From: Planctomycetota bacterium
GTDB taxonomy: Bacteria > Planctomycetota > Brocadiia > SM23-32
DNA length: 5,929 bases
Assembly (NCBI GenBank): GCA_018334735.1
Contig: JAGXLK010000181.1
Location: forward strand, 1 to 5,929
Direction: 5' to 3'
The position numbers and the translations under genes are program-made. Shown here in pieces: positions 5,054-5,929 of this stretch (within the stretch, counting starts at the first letter, position 1; every line of letters begins with the position of its first letter). The notes beneath the pieces were generated by a model, which saw only the letters and a list, made by a program, of their open reading frames with translations, was not told the DNA's origin and searched no databases.

Positions 5054-5464
5054 ATGGGTGAGGAAAATCCACAGACTTCGAAAAATGAGATTGGTGGATA
5101 TTTTGCCGACTGCCCGGAGGTCGCGCTGGCGTATTTATTCGGGTCCCGGGCGGATGGAAGTGCCGCTCCGTCCAGTGACTATGATTTTGGGGTGTTATTG
5201 ATTCCTGACGCGGCGCCGGATTGCCGATACCGCATTGAGCACGAGCTGCTTGAAGTTCTGGATGCGGCAGAAGTGGATGTGGTGATGCTCGGAGAAGCGC
5301 CGGTGACACTGGCGTATAATGTTATCGCCAGCGGCCAGTTGGTCTATGAGAAGGACCGGGCTACCAGGGTCGAATTTGAAGCCAATTTGATGTCAAAATA
5401 CTGCGACTACCTCCCGATCCTGCGTCGACAGAGGGAAGATATTTTGAAGGAGACCCGGGGATGA
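5054..5464 (+). CDS. mntA: MntA-type minimal nucleotidyltransferase antitoxin
   Basis: The 136-aa protein neutralises the HepT toxin encoded next to it; in characterised pairs MntA transfers AMP groups from ATP to a Tyr of HepT. The minimal nucleotidyltransferase fold is plain. G30-S31 with D42-Y-D44 gives the GSX10DXD signature that binds metal and nucleotide (GSRADGSAAPSSDYD). D75 in AEVDVVML is the expected third carboxylate. Length fits the family, and the C-terminal helix (about 102-134) is the usual HepT-binding tail. The start at ATG 5054 is chosen for its ribosome binding site. The last codons overlap hepT by ATGA, so the two are translationally coupled. Function is inferred from family knowledge; the motifs are seen directly. 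Confidence 0.92.
   Translation: MGEENPQTSKNEIGGYFADCPEVALAYLFGSRADGSAAPSSDYDFGVLLIPDAAPDCRYRIEHELLEVLDAAEVDVVMLGEAPVTLAYNVIASGQLVYEKDRATRVEFEANLMSKYCDYLPILRRQREDILKETRG
5447..5452 (+). promoter_or_regulatory. ribosome binding site of hepT inside mntA
   Basis: AAGGAG is 8 bases before ATG 5461 and lies within the last codons of mntA. Together with the ATGA overlap it should couple toxin translation to antitoxin translation. Confidence 0.7.
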
Positions 5465-5892
5465 CTCCAGAATTTCAAGGATTGGAAGACCGTCTGGATG
5501 AGCTTAACGCACGGCTGAAAAGGCTCCAGGAACTTGCGCAACACGAGCGCGAGGAATTCGACACCAGTCGGGATTTGCGGGATATTGCCGAGCGGAATTT
5601 TGAGGTCGCCGCCCAGTGTTCCATTGACATCGCGCATCGCATCATTTCGCTGGAAGGGGCGAGGAAACCTCAGGATTACTATGAGAGTTTTCTCCGGCTC
5701 GGCGAATTAGACGTGGTTCCAGATGATCTGGCGAGGTCCCTTGCGCCGTTGGCCGGGTTCCGAAATGCGCTGGTGCATGAATATGCGAAAGTGGACTGGG
5801 ATGAAGTATATGGGAACTTTGGTCGACTTTCTGATCTGGAAGCTTTTAAGACGGCTGTCGCGCAATATTTGCGGGAATATGAGGGGCGGTAG
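5461..5892 (+). CDS. hepT: HepT-type HEPN toxin (RNase)
   Basis: This 143-aa, mostly helical protein belongs to the HepT (DUF86) branch of HEPN ribonucleases. The catalytic RX4HXY motif is intact: R101-N-A-L-V-H106-E-Y108. In studied systems Arg and His form the RNase site of the dimer, and the Tyr is the residue AMPylated by MntA. The conserved N-terminal helix with AERNFEVAAQCSIDIAHRI (43-61) is also characteristic. Length is normal and there is no frameshift, so the toxin is probably active. It overlaps mntA by 4 bp. The gene ends at TAG 5890-5892; the remaining 37 bases show no terminator hairpin. Confidence 0.94.
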   Translation: MTPEFQGLEDRLDELNARLKRLQELAQHEREEFDTSRDLRDIAERNFEVAAQCSIDIAHRIISLEGARKPQDYYESFLRLGELDVVPDDLARSLAPLAGFRNALVHEYAKVDWDEVYGNFGRLSDLEAFKTAVAQYLREYEGR

Positions 5893-5929
5893 GCGACGTT
5901 TGCGAGGACTATTTTTCAAGCCAATCCCC

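Noticed and set aside
1..5929. CRISPR array, tRNA, rRNA or riboswitch
   Set aside because: No regularly spaced direct repeats, cloverleaf-like segments with conserved TTCGA arms, or known aptamer cores were seen on reading both strands; this is by eye, not by a covariance search.

Overview
The window looks like an accessory, repeatedly rearranged stretch of a bacterial chromosome or genomic island. It has a transposase at the left, a repeat-bounded segment, relic genes in the middle and an intact toxin-antitoxin pair at the right. The lipoprotein with a heptad-repeat helix suggests a Gram-negative-type envelope. Base composition is moderate to GC-rich, with an AT-richer patch around 1615-1986. 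I cannot name the phylum from the sequence alone.

Layout. (1) 1-1353 is an IS1182-type DDE transposase whose frame is open from the first base, so its start lies outside the window; the insertion sequence probably ends near 1482. (2) Directly beside that end lies one arm (1487-1554) of a diverged inverted repeat about 68 bp long; the other arm is at 2276-2342. Between the arms is one small gene for a three-helix membrane protein (1627-1986), making an 856-bp element-like unit. (3) Downstream of the right arm is a 35-codon reading frame (2436-2543) whose start resembles REP-associated (Y1/HUH) transposases, probably a relic. (4) 2765-3142 encodes a small lipoprotein with eight consecutive regular heptads. 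It is bracketed by a complementary GTTGGGC / GCCCAAC pair placed as in an integron gene cassette, although no complete attC is visible. (5) 3160-3879 is a Trp/Cys-rich protein frame without a credible start and with one in-frame amber codon, probably a pseudogene. (6) On the minus strand are a TPR-like protein (4487 to 3861) and, upstream of it, an unrecognised 113-aa ORF (4909 to 4568). (7) 5054-5892 is a translationally coupled MntA-HepT toxin-antitoxin operon.

Working together: only MntA and HepT form a clear functional unit. MntA is the nucleotidyltransferase antitoxin that modifies the HepT RNase toxin, and both carry their key catalytic motifs. The rest reads as independent acquisitions and relics. 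The most unusual items are the inverted-repeat-bounded membrane gene, the heptad-repeat lipoprotein in a cassette-like frame, and the amber-interrupted Trp-rich gene.
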